Positions 42,346-49,862 of a stretch of DNA of 64,000 bases are shown here, one piece after another. The translations under genes were made by a program, and so were the position numbers. The stretch comes from Leptofilum sp041987425 (GTDB lineage Bacteria > Chloroflexota > Anaerolineae > Promineifilales > Promineifilaceae), in the NCBI GenBank assembly GCA_041987425.1, contig JBHIWP010000002.1:1-64000 (forward strand), in the 5' to 3' direction. The notes under the pieces are model-generated. The model made no database searches. It had not been told where the DNA came from and saw nothing but the letters and a program-made list of their open reading frames with translations. Position 1 is the stretch's first letter. Every line of letters begins with the position of its first letter.

Positions 42346-42914
42346 CACGCGCCGCCTTCGCTGGTTAGTGCCTCGCCTGATTTCGCCGCTATTCGATTCA
42401 GTTTATGTTGTGCCCAATTCTCACCACTGTACCCAGTGGGCGGCAATCCTGTACGCGCCAAATCACGGATGTACTCTAAATCCCCCTCCAGCGCCGCTAC
42501 CCGTTCGCGTAGCGCGGCGATTGTTTTCTGGTCCTCGCTGTACTGGTGCTGGTAATAGTCTAAATCGTCTTTCGTTACCCGTTCGCGCAGGCGGGAAGCC
42601 TCTGCAAAGTTCGCCGCTCGTGACCGTTCCGTTTCGTCATACTGCTTTTGCAGCCTCGTGATTTCCGCGTGTAGCAGGTCGTTTTCCTCGCGTAAGCTGG
42701 CGTTTTCTTGCATGGCCTCGTGTATCTCCAGCCCTTCGTATTGAGCCACCACGCGGCCGCTTTCCAGGCTGTACACGGTGATACTGCCATCTGCCTCTAA
42801 TGATTCTTTATTCGTGATAAACTTCGGTGGTATTGTTGCCATCGCGTTAACCCTCACTGTTTTTGTAGACATTGATTCTGTCGGTAATTTAATGCCCTGA
42901 TTGGTTGTGACCAT
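42345..42914 (-). CDS. Coiled-coil phage protein
   Basis: ATG 42914 is chosen because GGGAGG lies eight bases before; an in-frame GTG at 42968 would overlap the upstream gene. Of 189 residues about 85-175 are a long coiled coil (AMQENASLREENDLLHAEITRLQKQYDETERSR ... LRERVAALEGDLEYIRDLA). Function unknown; typical of ead/Ea22-like early phage proteins. Confidence 0.65.
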   Translation of the reverse strand: MVTTNQGIKLPTESMSTKTVRVNAMATIPPKFITNKESLEADGSITVYSLESGRVVAQYEGLEIHEAMQENASLREENDLLHAEITRLQKQYDETERSRAANFAEASRLRERVTKDDLDYYQHQYSEDQKTIAALRERVAALEGDLEYIRDLARTGLPPTGYSGENWAQHKLNRIAAKSGEALTSEGGA

Positions 42915-42952
42915 CGCGTCATCCTCCCGCCGGTCGCCCGGCTTATCTCTTG

Positions 42953-43141
42953 CTAGTTTTGTTGCCACTTATGCCCTGCGTCACATATGCAGCCCTTAGC
43001 GGTTGGCGGTGCACCACAGTTGCGACAAATCAAAACCGTATGCTTGCACTCTTCCGCGCCGCCTCGAGCCTTGCAAGTGGGACAGTCGCCATAAATGTAC
43101 TGCCCAAAACTCCCGTCAATTTGTATGTAAATATCGCTCAT
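42953..43141 (-). CDS. Small multi-cysteine zinc-binding protein
   Basis: 62 residues with CPTCKARGGAEECKH, CRNCGAPPTAKGCICDAGH: at least two zinc sites. Function unknown. Confidence 0.65.
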   Translation of the reverse strand: MSDIYIQIDGSFGQYIYGDCPTCKARGGAEECKHTVLICRNCGAPPTAKGCICDAGHKWQQN

Positions 43142-43150
43142 GGTGTCACC

Positions 43151-44059
43151 TTAAAACCAATCATTCTCAGCCAGCAACGGCCGCATATCGCGTATGCCTG
43201 TCATGTTAATTCGATACCGCTTAGGAACCATTTGCAGTAGGCGAGACCATGACGCGCCGCCTAAAAATGTCGCCATTTCCCGACTGGTTAGATTGCTAGT
43301 AACAATCATGCTGATTCCATTTTCATAGCAGTGATTGATTAGGGAATAGTATCTATCCTGCTTTTCCTGTAGCTGCATATCCAGATCGCGCTTTTCCCAT
43401 TTGAGCGTGCCCTCGCGTCCCAAATCGTCAATAATCACTACCTTGCCCAAATTCTGGAAGGTGTACCGTTCGCTAAAGTTTTCAGCATCAAATAAGGCCA
43501 TAATTTCACGTGCAGAGTAGAAGCGCCCCACAGGATAGACTTGCAAGCTATCAGGCATACCATGTGCATAGGTGTACCTTACGTTGGCATAGTAGGCGGC
43601 TTGGGCCAATGTTGTTTTGCCGCAGCCGTAGCCAGTGCGATCCATATCGCCGTCAACAGGATTGGCAACCATAATCAATGACAATCCATGCGCCCCGCTC
43701 TTAATTTCCTTCACGAAATCTTTAACCGTCTGAACGGCCGTTTCCAGCTTTTGCCGCTCGGCTTCATCGTCGATGTGGTCAAAAGTGATTTGGTCAAAAG
43801 TGGGCCAGCCCTTTTCTGCAATAACGGCAGCAACTTCTTTTTCCGACGGTTCCCACCGCGCCTGCTCTTCCCGCTCAATTTCATATTGCCGGTCAAGCTC
43901 TGCTAATCGTTGCGCTGCCCCAGGATGCTTGTCAGCAAAATAGTGGTTAAACGTTGGGTGCTTTCCCCGGTCTACTTCTCTGCTCTTTTCCAGGCCAACA
44001 TATTCGCTTAACGCTTCGCTCATTAAATCAAAATCTGATTTATCTTGAACAATTTCCAT
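43151..44059 (-). CDS. DnaC/IstB-like helicase loader
   Basis: 302 residues. Walker A is GYGCGKTTLAQAAYYA, Walker B is VVIIDDLGREG, sensor 1 is SMIVTSNLTSREM; IstB-like LSRLLQMVPKRYRI closes the domain. It follows the HTH initiator gene by two bases, the usual phage pair for loading the host helicase. Confidence 0.85.
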   Translation of the reverse strand: MEIVQDKSDFDLMSEALSEYVGLEKSREVDRGKHPTFNHYFADKHPGAAQRLAELDRQYEIEREEQARWEPSEKEVAAVIAEKGWPTFDQITFDHIDDEAERQKLETAVQTVKDFVKEIKSGAHGLSLIMVANPVDGDMDRTGYGCGKTTLAQAAYYANVRYTYAHGMPDSLQVYPVGRFYSAREIMALFDAENFSERYTFQNLGKVVIIDDLGREGTLKWEKRDLDMQLQEKQDRYYSLINHCYENGISMIVTSNLTSREMATFLGGASWSRLLQMVPKRYRINMTGIRDMRPLLAENDWF

Positions 44060-44061
44060 TG

Positions 44062-44832
44062 CTAAAACTCTCCTTGAACTTGCCTAACTTCGCGGGTCTT
44101 TAACGCATGGTGTGTGCCGTTTGATTGACGGCCGTTTTGACTGAGTAAAGAATTGTCTTTAAGCGGGAAAATACCCGTCCACTGATTCATGATTGATTGC
44201 TTCACCATTGCCGTTGCCATAGCGGGATTGTATTTAGCCAACTCCCTTAACTGCATATCAACAGCCCTTTGCGTCAGCTTTTTGCGCTGCTCTTGCCGCG
44301 CCGCAGGCCACTCTTGCGTAAATACCCGAACAAACTCAGGTGTGTTTAGTTTTTCTGGTATGTTGAATTCAATTTCTTTTTTCTGCCGTTTCTTTTGCGC
44401 GTGTGCTTTTGGTGGTTCTTTTATGGTTCTTGATGGTTCTTGATGGTTCTGGGTGACTGGTGTGTCACCTTTTTGCGCTGGTGTGTCACCTTTTATGACC
44501 GTAGTGTCACCTTTTTGCGCTGGTGTGTCACCTTTTTCTGTCTCATTAAAGGTGACTGGTGTGTCACCTTTTTGAACGCAATTAATCACGTATTCATTGG
44601 TATTTCCGCGCCCTGCGTTACGTTCTATTGTCAGCTCGCCATCTGCCTCGGCCTGAGCAATCAACCGCTTAACGCTGCGCGGCTTCACGTCGATACGGTT
44701 AGCCAATGTTTCTATAGCAGGCCAGCAACGGCCGTCAGCATCGGCAAATTCAGCCAGGGCAAGCATAAGCAGTTTCCCGTAGCCTGTTTGCTTTGAATGT
44801 TCCCAAACTGCTTTTGTCGCCTGCCAACTCAT
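44062..44832 (-). CDS. HTH replication initiator with internal repeats
   Basis: 256 residues. The N-terminal winged helix (KLLMLALAEFADADGRCWPAIETLANRIDVKPRSVKRLIAQAEADG) is of the HTH_36 type found in phage replisome organisers. The middle has five KGDTPV/A-type repeats encoded by DNA iterons (44462-44568). The C-terminal part is helical and ends before the DnaC-like gene. It probably binds the iterons inside its own gene to start replication, as lambda O does. Confidence 0.8.
   Translation of the reverse strand: MSWQATKAVWEHSKQTGYGKLLMLALAEFADADGRCWPAIETLANRIDVKPRSVKRLIAQAEADGELTIERNAGRGNTNEYVINCVQKGDTPVTFNETEKGDTPAQKGDTTVIKGDTPAQKGDTPVTQNHQEPSRTIKEPPKAHAQKKRQKKEIEFNIPEKLNTPEFVRVFTQEWPAARQEQRKKLTQRAVDMQLRELAKYNPAMATAMVKQSIMNQWTGIFPLKDNSLLSQNGRQSNGTHHALKTREVRQVQGEF
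44462..44568. repeat. Iterons, candidate replication origin
   Basis: GTGTCACC lies at 44462, 44483, 44504, 44525 and 44561. The first four are exactly 21 bp apart, two helical turns; T runs follow each. A sixth copy lies at 43143. The first and last are preceded by GGTGAC, giving inverted pairs. Confidence 0.75.
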
Positions 44833-45011
44833 CTCAAATCACCATTTTCGGCAAAACTACAATCGCCGTTTTCGGCCGTGAATGGTAGAGGGAGATCGTC
44901 TACCGCTGTCAGGCTGCTAACTATCGCTTGAAGCTGTTCAACCTGCCTCTTTAGCTGCTCATTCTGTTTGATGTAATAAATAGTTGGCTTTATCGTGTAC
45001 TGGCTTGTCAT
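44829..45011 (-). CDS. Small coiled-coil protein
   Basis: 60 residues (IYYIKQNEQLKRQVEQLQAIVSSL). It overlaps the initiator start by four bases. AGGACA precedes its ATG. Function unknown. Confidence 0.5.
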   Translation of the reverse strand: MTSQYTIKPTIYYIKQNEQLKRQVEQLQAIVSSLTAVDDLPLPFTAENGDCSFAENGDLR

Positions 45012-45110
45012 TGTCCTATCCTGCTATCCTGCCGTGGCTATCATTTTTTCCACGTGCTTACGTCCCTTGTCCTACCCCGCCCGGCGTCCTGGTCCAGGCG
45101 GGGGATGGTG

Positions 45111-45389
45111 CTAGTCGGTCTGCTCCCTGTAGTTTTTTGCGTACTCCCCCTCAGCGCGAATTGCTAGTATCATCCGCGTTTCGTCAAGTTTCTTGGCAAG
45201 TTCGGGGGTCCTTGCCCATCTCTCGCCAGAAACAATCAGACTGTGCAGAATGTCGCCACACTCTCCAAGCATCTCCCGCGCCTCATCCAGCTCCCGCCGC
45301 AGCCGCTCGTTTTCTGCCAGCAAGTCAGCCAACGTTTCCTCTAGCCCTTCTATGGTCAGTGCTTTAATGTCGTGTTCGTGGTTTGCCAT
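45111..45389 (-). CDS. Coiled-coil protein
   Basis: 92 residues; heptads in LEETLADLLAENERLRRELDEAREMLGEC. An intergenic hairpin CCCCGCC/GGCGGGG follows at 45078-45106. Function unknown. Confidence 0.6.
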   Translation of the reverse strand: MANHEHDIKALTIEGLEETLADLLAENERLRRELDEAREMLGECGDILHSLIVSGERWARTPELAKKLDETRMILAIRAEGEYAKNYREQTD

Positions 45390-45415
45390 GTCACGCCTCC
45401 TCTGGGGTGGGGGAA

Positions 45416-45883
45416 TTAAACCTCCACAATACTGACTGCCACTCTTTCTAATTCGTCTAATGGAACCAACAAACCAACCGTGTTGTAATCCTTGTTTGGT
45501 ATGCTACGCGTTTGGTATTTTCGGTTCCAGCGGGATAACTTCTTACGTAAATCTCGCGGCCGTATCACGTATATTGGGCCACTGTCATCAATGTAGTAAA
45601 AAATATAATCAGCCTGACAGGTATAGGCCCAGCCCTGGATATTTGCCCGGTCTACGCTTATGGTTTCAATGAAGGCATTCCCTGTGCGGCTTGCCGTTTT
45701 GTCAGCTTTGTATTGGATGGCAAATTTTTTACCAGTTTCGTACTCTGTAAAAAACCGGTCAATGCCGCGTCGTTCGTCGTTACGCGCCGCCTCTTTTATT
45801 TGGAATCTGTCAGCAAAAACAGAATCTAAGAATTTTTCGGCACGTCGCCCGCGCTGGAGCTGTCGCTTAAATGAGTATTTCAT
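45416..45883 (-). CDS. PD-(D/E)xK-like nuclease or resolvase
   Basis: 155 residues from ATG 45883. GRRAEKFLDSVFADRF then RRGIDRFFTEYETGKKFAIQYKADKTA has the spacing of a restriction-fold active site (Asp ... Gln-x-Lys). It resembles Holliday-junction resolvase-like folds. It overlaps the methyltransferase gene by four bases, so the two may form a nuclease-methyltransferase pair. Confidence 0.6.
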   Translation of the reverse strand: MKYSFKRQLQRGRRAEKFLDSVFADRFQIKEAARNDERRGIDRFFTEYETGKKFAIQYKADKTASRTGNAFIETISVDRANIQGWAYTCQADYIFYYIDDSGPIYVIRPRDLRKKLSRWNRKYQTRSIPNKDYNTVGLLVPLDELERVAVSIVEV

Positions 45884-46803
45884 TTCCACTCCCACCAGAT
45901 AACATCTGGGCTACCCCCACGAAACACCACGACCGCAGACGGAAACGGGGCGCTATTTTCAGCGTTACCAAACTTTAGACGGCCCCGCAAAAAGCGAATT
46001 TCGCCACGTATGCAATAATCCCACCACCAGCCGGTATCTGTTCTGGCTGGGATAAGGCATACAACCGTCGCACCTTGCATCGATGCCTCCCACGCCTTTG
46101 CCATCCAGTTTTTAATACCATCGCCGTAGGGGGGATTCATCCAGCACACGGCCGTTCCCCAGTCTTGGGACAAGCCATCATCCTCTGGAGAAAAGAATTG
46201 CTCACATTTGGTATTTGTCACAAGGGCGCAAACGTCAAGATTGAAACCAAATTCAACGTCTAGCAAATCAAATAAATCTTGTGGGGTTTCCCATTCACCT
46301 TTTTCGCTGCTGTAATGAACATCCATATAACGGCCGTTGCTTGCCGGTGGTGTCCATTCATCATCTTCGTATGGTTCAGGATCGGCACTTTCGCCGTCTG
46401 CGCTCCATAAAGGCGCAAGGTATTCCCGCTTCGTGGCTTCTACGTGCGCGGCCGTTACCTTGCCGTTTGGGGCACTCTCTACGGCCCGCTGCCACACTTC
46501 GCGCTGTTGCTCTGGCTTTAGACTGGTTAAGGGGCGTATTTGACTTTCGTTCTCTGGTTTGGAACCAATTGGTTCCAATACCAAAACCGTTTCGCTAGCG
46601 GCAATAAGCCTATTAGCGTTTTGCCGTGTCATCCCCCACCGCTCCCGGCAATACTCCTCAAACGTGCCGTATTCTTGCCGGTACAAACGGCCGTCACGGA
46701 TAGCCAATAACGCATTGCCAACGTCAACGAACGTTTTTAACCCACGCTCAATCGTTGCTTCGTATTGTTGTAATTCTGTCTGCTCTGTTAACGAGAGTTG
46801 CAT
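45880..46803 (-). CDS. Phage DNA N6-adenine methyltransferase (Dam type)
   Basis: 307 residues. The N-terminal part is helical with a DUF3102-like start (YEATIERGLKTFVDVGNALLAIRDGRLYR). The C-terminal Dam-like domain has EWETPQDLFDLLDVEFGFNLDVCA, the catalytic CWMNPPYGDGIKNWM and VVCLIPARTDTGWW. Probably methylates adenine, commonly GATC-like in this family; recognition site unknown. Confidence 0.85.
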   Translation of the reverse strand: MQLSLTEQTELQQYEATIERGLKTFVDVGNALLAIRDGRLYRQEYGTFEEYCRERWGMTRQNANRLIAASETVLVLEPIGSKPENESQIRPLTSLKPEQQREVWQRAVESAPNGKVTAAHVEATKREYLAPLWSADGESADPEPYEDDEWTPPASNGRYMDVHYSSEKGEWETPQDLFDLLDVEFGFNLDVCALVTNTKCEQFFSPEDDGLSQDWGTAVCWMNPPYGDGIKNWMAKAWEASMQGATVVCLIPARTDTGWWWDYCIRGEIRFLRGRLKFGNAENSAPFPSAVVVFRGGSPDVIWWEWK

Positions 46804-46822
46804 TTTGAACCATAAAAAGTAA

Positions 46823-46962
46823 AAGGCTTCTGCCGGTTGCCGTTAGCGGGTGTCGAGACCGTAAACGAAAACTTAGCAGAAGCCTTGCGGCTAGTATATT
46901 AAGAATCTTGAAAATAGGGTAGGACTTGCGGCCAACCTGTTTTCGTTTATTACGATCTCGAC
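46823..46962. other. Two nested inverted repeats in a divergent control region
   Basis: AAGGCTTCTGC (46823-46833) pairs with GCAGAAGCCTT (46876-46886). GTCGAGA-CGTAA-ACGAAAAC (46852-46872) has a near-perfect inverted copy at 46939-46962. They lie between the divergent methyltransferase and RHH genes. They may be operators or RNA structures in the leader of the methyltransferase operon. Confidence 0.5.
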
Positions 46963-46987
46963 AATGGGATAATACCACAAACCTTTT

Positions 46988-47047
46988 TTGGTGTCAATAA
47001 ACGTTGTGATATACTTTGCACCAAAATACAATTTGCCATATGGCAAA
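46988..47047 (+). promoter_or_regulatory. Promoter and palindromic operator over a start codon
   Basis: TTGGTG (46988-46993), 16-base spacer, TATACT (47010-47015). TTTGCCATATGGCAAA (47032-47047) is a perfect 16-base palindrome whose centre contains the ATG of the RHH gene at 47040. Confidence 0.65.
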
Positions 47048-47231
47048 AAGGAAAGGTAATTACGTGGCTGGTCCTGGTCGTGATCCATTGTTCGATGAAC
47101 CTATGGTAAGAATCCCCGGCACAATACCGGAATCATATAAAGAGCATTTGAAAAAAAGAGCCAAAGAAGAAGGTATTAGCATGGCCGAATACCTGCGCCG
47201 CCTCATTGACGCCGATATGCGGGAGGGTTAG
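47040..47231 (+). CDS. Ribbon-helix-helix repressor
   Basis: 63 residues: PMVRIPGTIPESYKEHLKKRAKEEGISMAEYLRRLIDADM has the RHH strand and two helices (CopG/Arc type). The palindrome over its own start suggests autorepression. It is the only rightward gene between the leftward early genes, so it may set the direction of transcription. Confidence 0.75.
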   Translation: MAKRKGNYVAGPGRDPLFDEPMVRIPGTIPESYKEHLKKRAKEEGISMAEYLRRLIDADMREG

Positions 47232-47425
47232 GGCTTATCGAACGCCTTCACAATGTCAACGGCCGCACACCACGCGAAGAACTCAATACACTGATTAATC
47301 ACAGGTAAAAAGTGTTCATATTGCTCCTGTGACAATCTGCCGTCCTCTATTTCCTTTTTGATTTCGTCACGAAAGAGCTTTTCGTAATACCCGATTATCC
47401 TGTCTGATGCTTCACTGGTATCCAC
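47228..47425 (-). CDS. Unknown small phage protein
   Basis: 65 residues from GTG 47425 (TAGTG overlap with the upstream stop). Helical (DRIIGYYEKLFRDEIKKEIEDG). Function unknown. Confidence 0.55.
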   Translation of the reverse strand: MDTSEASDRIIGYYEKLFRDEIKKEIEDGRLSQEQYEHFLPVINQCIEFFAWCAAVDIVKAFDKP

Positions 47426-47604
47426 TATCTCACCTTATCCTTTACCCTTCGCTGCGGCCGTTCCTGTTGCCGCGTTTCCTTCTGAATCAATTCGGCTTCC
47501 AAACACGGCCCGCACAATTGGCGCTCAGGCGTTGCGTAGTAAAACGCGCCGTTTCTGCGTAGCGGCTGCTGGCAATGGTCACAGCGTTCCGTTAAGGTAC
47601 TCAA
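47425..47604 (-). CDS. Small zinc-ribbon protein
   Basis: 59 residues with a TTG start at 47604, overlapping the nuclease gene end. CDHCQQPLRRNGAFYYATPERQLCGPC forms a four-Cys zinc ribbon; the tail is basic (RPQRRVKDKVR). Its stop overlaps the next start. Confidence 0.55.
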   Translation of the reverse strand: MSTLTERCDHCQQPLRRNGAFYYATPERQLCGPCLEAELIQKETRQQERPQRRVKDKVR

Positions 47605-48055
47605 CTACTAACTGCTTTACGCTATCCAAATCGCGGCACACGGCCGTTTTGTAACCCTGCGCGGCTAATCTATCCAACCAATCCCGCTGCGCCTCTGTGG
47701 GCTTGTTGTAGCCCACTTTCAGCTCTACATAGAGACCGTGATACCCGCTCCGAGCAACAGCAAGAAAGACATCCGGCACACCGGCTTTTAATCCCGGTTC
47801 CGGTCGCTGCCCTGGTCGGTATTGCCCGTTTGGGATGGCGTACATCATGGCGAGTTCTGGTAGGTCATAGACGGCCGTTTCTGCCCATTCAAATACCGCC
47901 GCTTGTAAGTCGTGTTCGGAGCCTTGCCACTGGCTGCGCTTCCCGCGCTCATCGACCTGCTGAACCGTCACAGCGCGGCGACCTGGGCCGCGTCCAAATA
48001 GTTCAGGATTCAAAGCGACGGTATCAGGGGAGTAATTGCTAGGGTCAAGGGTCAT
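47579..48055 (-). CDS. VRR-NUC domain nuclease
   Basis: 158 residues. Conserved motifs: EHDLQAAVFEWAET (Glu), MMYAIPNGQYRP, KAGVPDVFLAV (Asp) and LYVELKVG (ExK), then QRDWLDRLAAQGY. VRR-NUC nucleases process branched or flap DNA in phage replication. Confidence 0.88.
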   Translation of the reverse strand: MTLDPSNYSPDTVALNPELFGRGPGRRAVTVQQVDERGKRSQWQGSEHDLQAAVFEWAETAVYDLPELAMMYAIPNGQYRPGQRPEPGLKAGVPDVFLAVARSGYHGLYVELKVGYNKPTEAQRDWLDRLAAQGYKTAVCRDLDSVKQLVVEYLNGTL

Positions 48056-48061
48056 TATTAG

Positions 48062-48304
48062 CTACTCACTATTAACTGGCTCAAGAACACATAATAATGA
48101 CTTCAAGATAGATTCATCGCTCAAACCGTCGATGGAATACCACCCACAAGCATAGTATTCCTCGCTATAGATTTCATATGCTTGAATAATGGTTTTGATA
48201 CCAACTACATACCCCGCCTCATGCAAAACTCCTTGCATTTTATAGGCATCATTTACCTGGAATGTTTCCGGCCCAAATTCCTGTTTTAGCTGCAATTCAA
48301 TCAT
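48062..48304 (-). CDS. Unknown small phage protein
   Basis: 80 residues, no recognised domain; aromatic-rich middle (AYEIYSEEYYACGWYSIDGL). Six bases separate it from the VRR-NUC gene. Confidence 0.55.
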   Translation of the reverse strand: MIELQLKQEFGPETFQVNDAYKMQGVLHEAGYVVGIKTIIQAYEIYSEEYYACGWYSIDGLSDESILKSLLCVLEPVNSE

Positions 48305-48306
48305 AT

Positions 48307-48510
48307 TTACCGTCGCTTATTAATTTTCCTTAGTCTGTTTAGCTTGTCTCTTTTTGGTTGTTTTCCAATGTGCCAGCCACCGCAGAAATTGCAGCTATAG
48401 CTATGTAATTTTGCGCCTAGTTGAATCATGGCAGCCACAGCACTGGTCTGACTTTCATATCTCTGCTTGCGCTTGCAGCTCTTTCGCCTTAGTCTGCGCT
48501 TACTCGCCAT
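48307..48510 (-). CDS. Small basic zinc-knuckle-like protein
   Basis: 67 residues, about one third Lys/Arg, with CNFCGGWHIG in the middle. This C-x2-C-x3-H layout recurs in small phage proteins. May bind nucleic acid. Confidence 0.55.
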   Translation of the reverse strand: MASKRRLRRKSCKRKQRYESQTSAVAAMIQLGAKLHSYSCNFCGGWHIGKQPKRDKLNRLRKINKRR

Positions 48511-48516
48511 TGTTTA

Positions 48517-48723
48517 TTAAAAAGGCGGCGGTTCATACGCCGGTATTGCCTGCGGTTGCCAGATTGCACAGAGTACGCGCAGGCAACCGGCGCATAAATC
48601 ACGCGCCGTTATGGGTTCGCTGTACGGCTCTGCTTTCGTTGTGCGGCCACACATCAAGCCGCTTGCCGTTCTGATGTGAATGGCTCCCGTTTTGGTCTGG
48701 ACTGGTAGTTTGGTTGTGTGCAT
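48517..48723 (-). CDS. Small Cys-containing phage protein
   Basis: ATG 48723 follows AAGAGG by five bases. Of 68 residues, the C-rich part reads LMCGRT ... ARDLCAGCLRVLC. It overlaps the upstream gene by about 125 bases in another frame. Confidence 0.5.
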   Translation of the reverse strand: MHTTKLPVQTKTGAIHIRTASGLMCGRTTKAEPYSEPITARDLCAGCLRVLCAIWQPQAIPAYEPPPF

Positions 48724-48832
48724 TGTTAGCCTCTTTTGCAGCTTCGATAATGTCATCGTTGAAGCCCCAGGGGGCAACGAAGATGGGTTTGTAAATGTGC
48801 CAACGGCCGTCGATGCGAACGAAGGCGTTCAC
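48599..48832 (-). CDS. Small phage protein overlapping the next gene
   Basis: GTG 48832 overlaps the upstream stop (GTGA), which supports it. The N-terminal 36 residues (FVRIDGRWHIYKPIFVAPWGFNDDIIEAAKEANN) look like a folded domain; the rest, which overlaps the next gene, is low-complexity (Asn/His/Gln-rich). Function unknown. Confidence 0.45.
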   Translation of the reverse strand: MNAFVRIDGRWHIYKPIFVAPWGFNDDIIEAAKEANNAHNQTTSPDQNGSHSHQNGKRLDVWPHNESRAVQRTHNGA

Positions 48833-48981
48833 AATATCTCACCATACGGCCCGCGCACCACGCCCTGCGCCCGTTCGTGTTTGGGTTTATTTCGGCTTAA
48901 GCGACTGGACAACCTGAGCGCGGCAACTACCAACACACTCGCCACAGCTGACAAACATGTAAATATTAGAATGGCTGTCAT
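48829..48981 (-). CDS. Small single-span membrane protein, host-like
   Basis: 50 residues from ATG 48981 (AAAGGG eight bases before). A membrane helix TAILIFTCLSAVASVLVVAAL is followed by RLSSRLSR. The host protein at 54461 has SILVVAALMLSSRLSR at the same place, so the two are related. Confidence 0.55.
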   Translation of the reverse strand: MTAILIFTCLSAVASVLVVAALRLSSRLSRNKPKHERAQGVVRGPYGEIL

Positions 48982-49057
48982 TATCATTGCCCTTTGCGCC
49001 CGGTGGGGAATTACCCCTAAACCCCACCGGGCACATAGAAAAGGAGAAAGATGAAAC

Positions 49058-49258
49058 CTAGTCGTCTTTTAAATCTTGCATCTTTTCGATAAATTCTTTT
49101 TTGGTGCTTTCTGCACAGCGGTATATATCTGCCAGCGCTTCCTTAAGCTCAAGGTCATCCGTAGTTTGGAAAAGTATTCGGGTCAGTCGCATGATCCTGT
49201 TTTGACAGGCTATCGTGTTTTCCAAGTACTCAAGGTCCTTATAGGCTATTTTCGGCAT
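49058..49258 (-). CDS. Unknown small helical protein
   Basis: 66 residues; ENTIACQNRIMRLTRILFQTTDDLELKEALADIYRCAESTKKEFI, all helical. Function unknown. Confidence 0.55.
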   Translation of the reverse strand: MPKIAYKDLEYLENTIACQNRIMRLTRILFQTTDDLELKEALADIYRCAESTKKEFIEKMQDLKDD

Positions 49259-49559
49259 CGAAAATCTTTTCTAACTCAATACGCTTTTGGCGCTGTTGCT
49301 CATGCTCTAATGCCACAAAAAACAGCTTTGCCCCGCCAGCGCATAAAAATCCACCGCATATTACGAGGTACGTGGTCGGGTCAAGCCATTCGGTAAAGAA
49401 CACAAACGGCGCGGCTATGCCAAGTACAGTGGCAATTCCAATACCGCGCCGTGCTAATTCGTTGTGCTTAAGCCATCGGCCTATTGTGAAATGCTCAATA
49501 CTGACCACAGTGCCGACGATAAATAAATACAGCGTTGTTAAAAATTCGGTTTCGTTCAT
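49239..49559 (-). CDS. Membrane protein, first gene of leftward early operon
   Basis: 106 residues with three predicted membrane helices (TTLYLFIVGTVVSIEH, GIGIATVLGIAAPFVFF, YLVICGGFLCAGGAKLFFVAL) and a charged C-terminal helix. Function unknown. Confidence 0.6.
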   Translation of the reverse strand: MNETEFLTTLYLFIVGTVVSIEHFTIGRWLKHNELARRGIGIATVLGIAAPFVFFTEWLDPTTYLVICGGFLCAGGAKLFFVALEHEQQRQKRIELEKIFDAENSL

Positions 49560-49620
49560 TTTTGAAATTTGGTCACAAACTGCGAGTGATGTGCTACCAT
49601 GTGGTTATCATTGTCCTGTG

Positions 49621-49751
49621 GTGCCTGGCTTGCCGCTTTGGTGAGCCGGGCACCTGCCCTATTAGCTGACTGTAAACTGTTTGTAAACTATCCGTAAACC
49701 TTGCAAACGTTGGACAAATTTGTCACATTTTGGTCATGGAACCAGTTCCAT
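49621..49751. promoter_or_regulatory. Control region between early operon and integrase
   Basis: A hairpin GTGCC-GGCT/AGCC-GGGCAC (49621-49653), three GTAAAC repeats exactly 11 bp apart (49672, 49683, 49694) and a palindrome ATGGAACCAGTTCCAT (49736-49751) fill the 300-base gap. Helically phased repeats suggest a regulator or Xis-type site. No gene is seen between 49560 and 49862. Confidence 0.5.
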
Positions 49752-49862
49752 TAAAACTTTAGTACCATGACCCCTGTTTTTTTTGGCGAATCTGTCCACT
49801 GTTTGTACACTTGTCGGGCTGAACTGTAACCGCTTTCATCCAAAAAAAAGCAAGGCCCACAA

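Noticed and set aside
44420..44460. CRISPR-like or mobile repeat GGTTCTTGAT x3
   Set aside because: It is a short tandem repeat inside the initiator gene linker; no spacers or palindromic repeats exist, and no CRISPR array was seen anywhere in the window.
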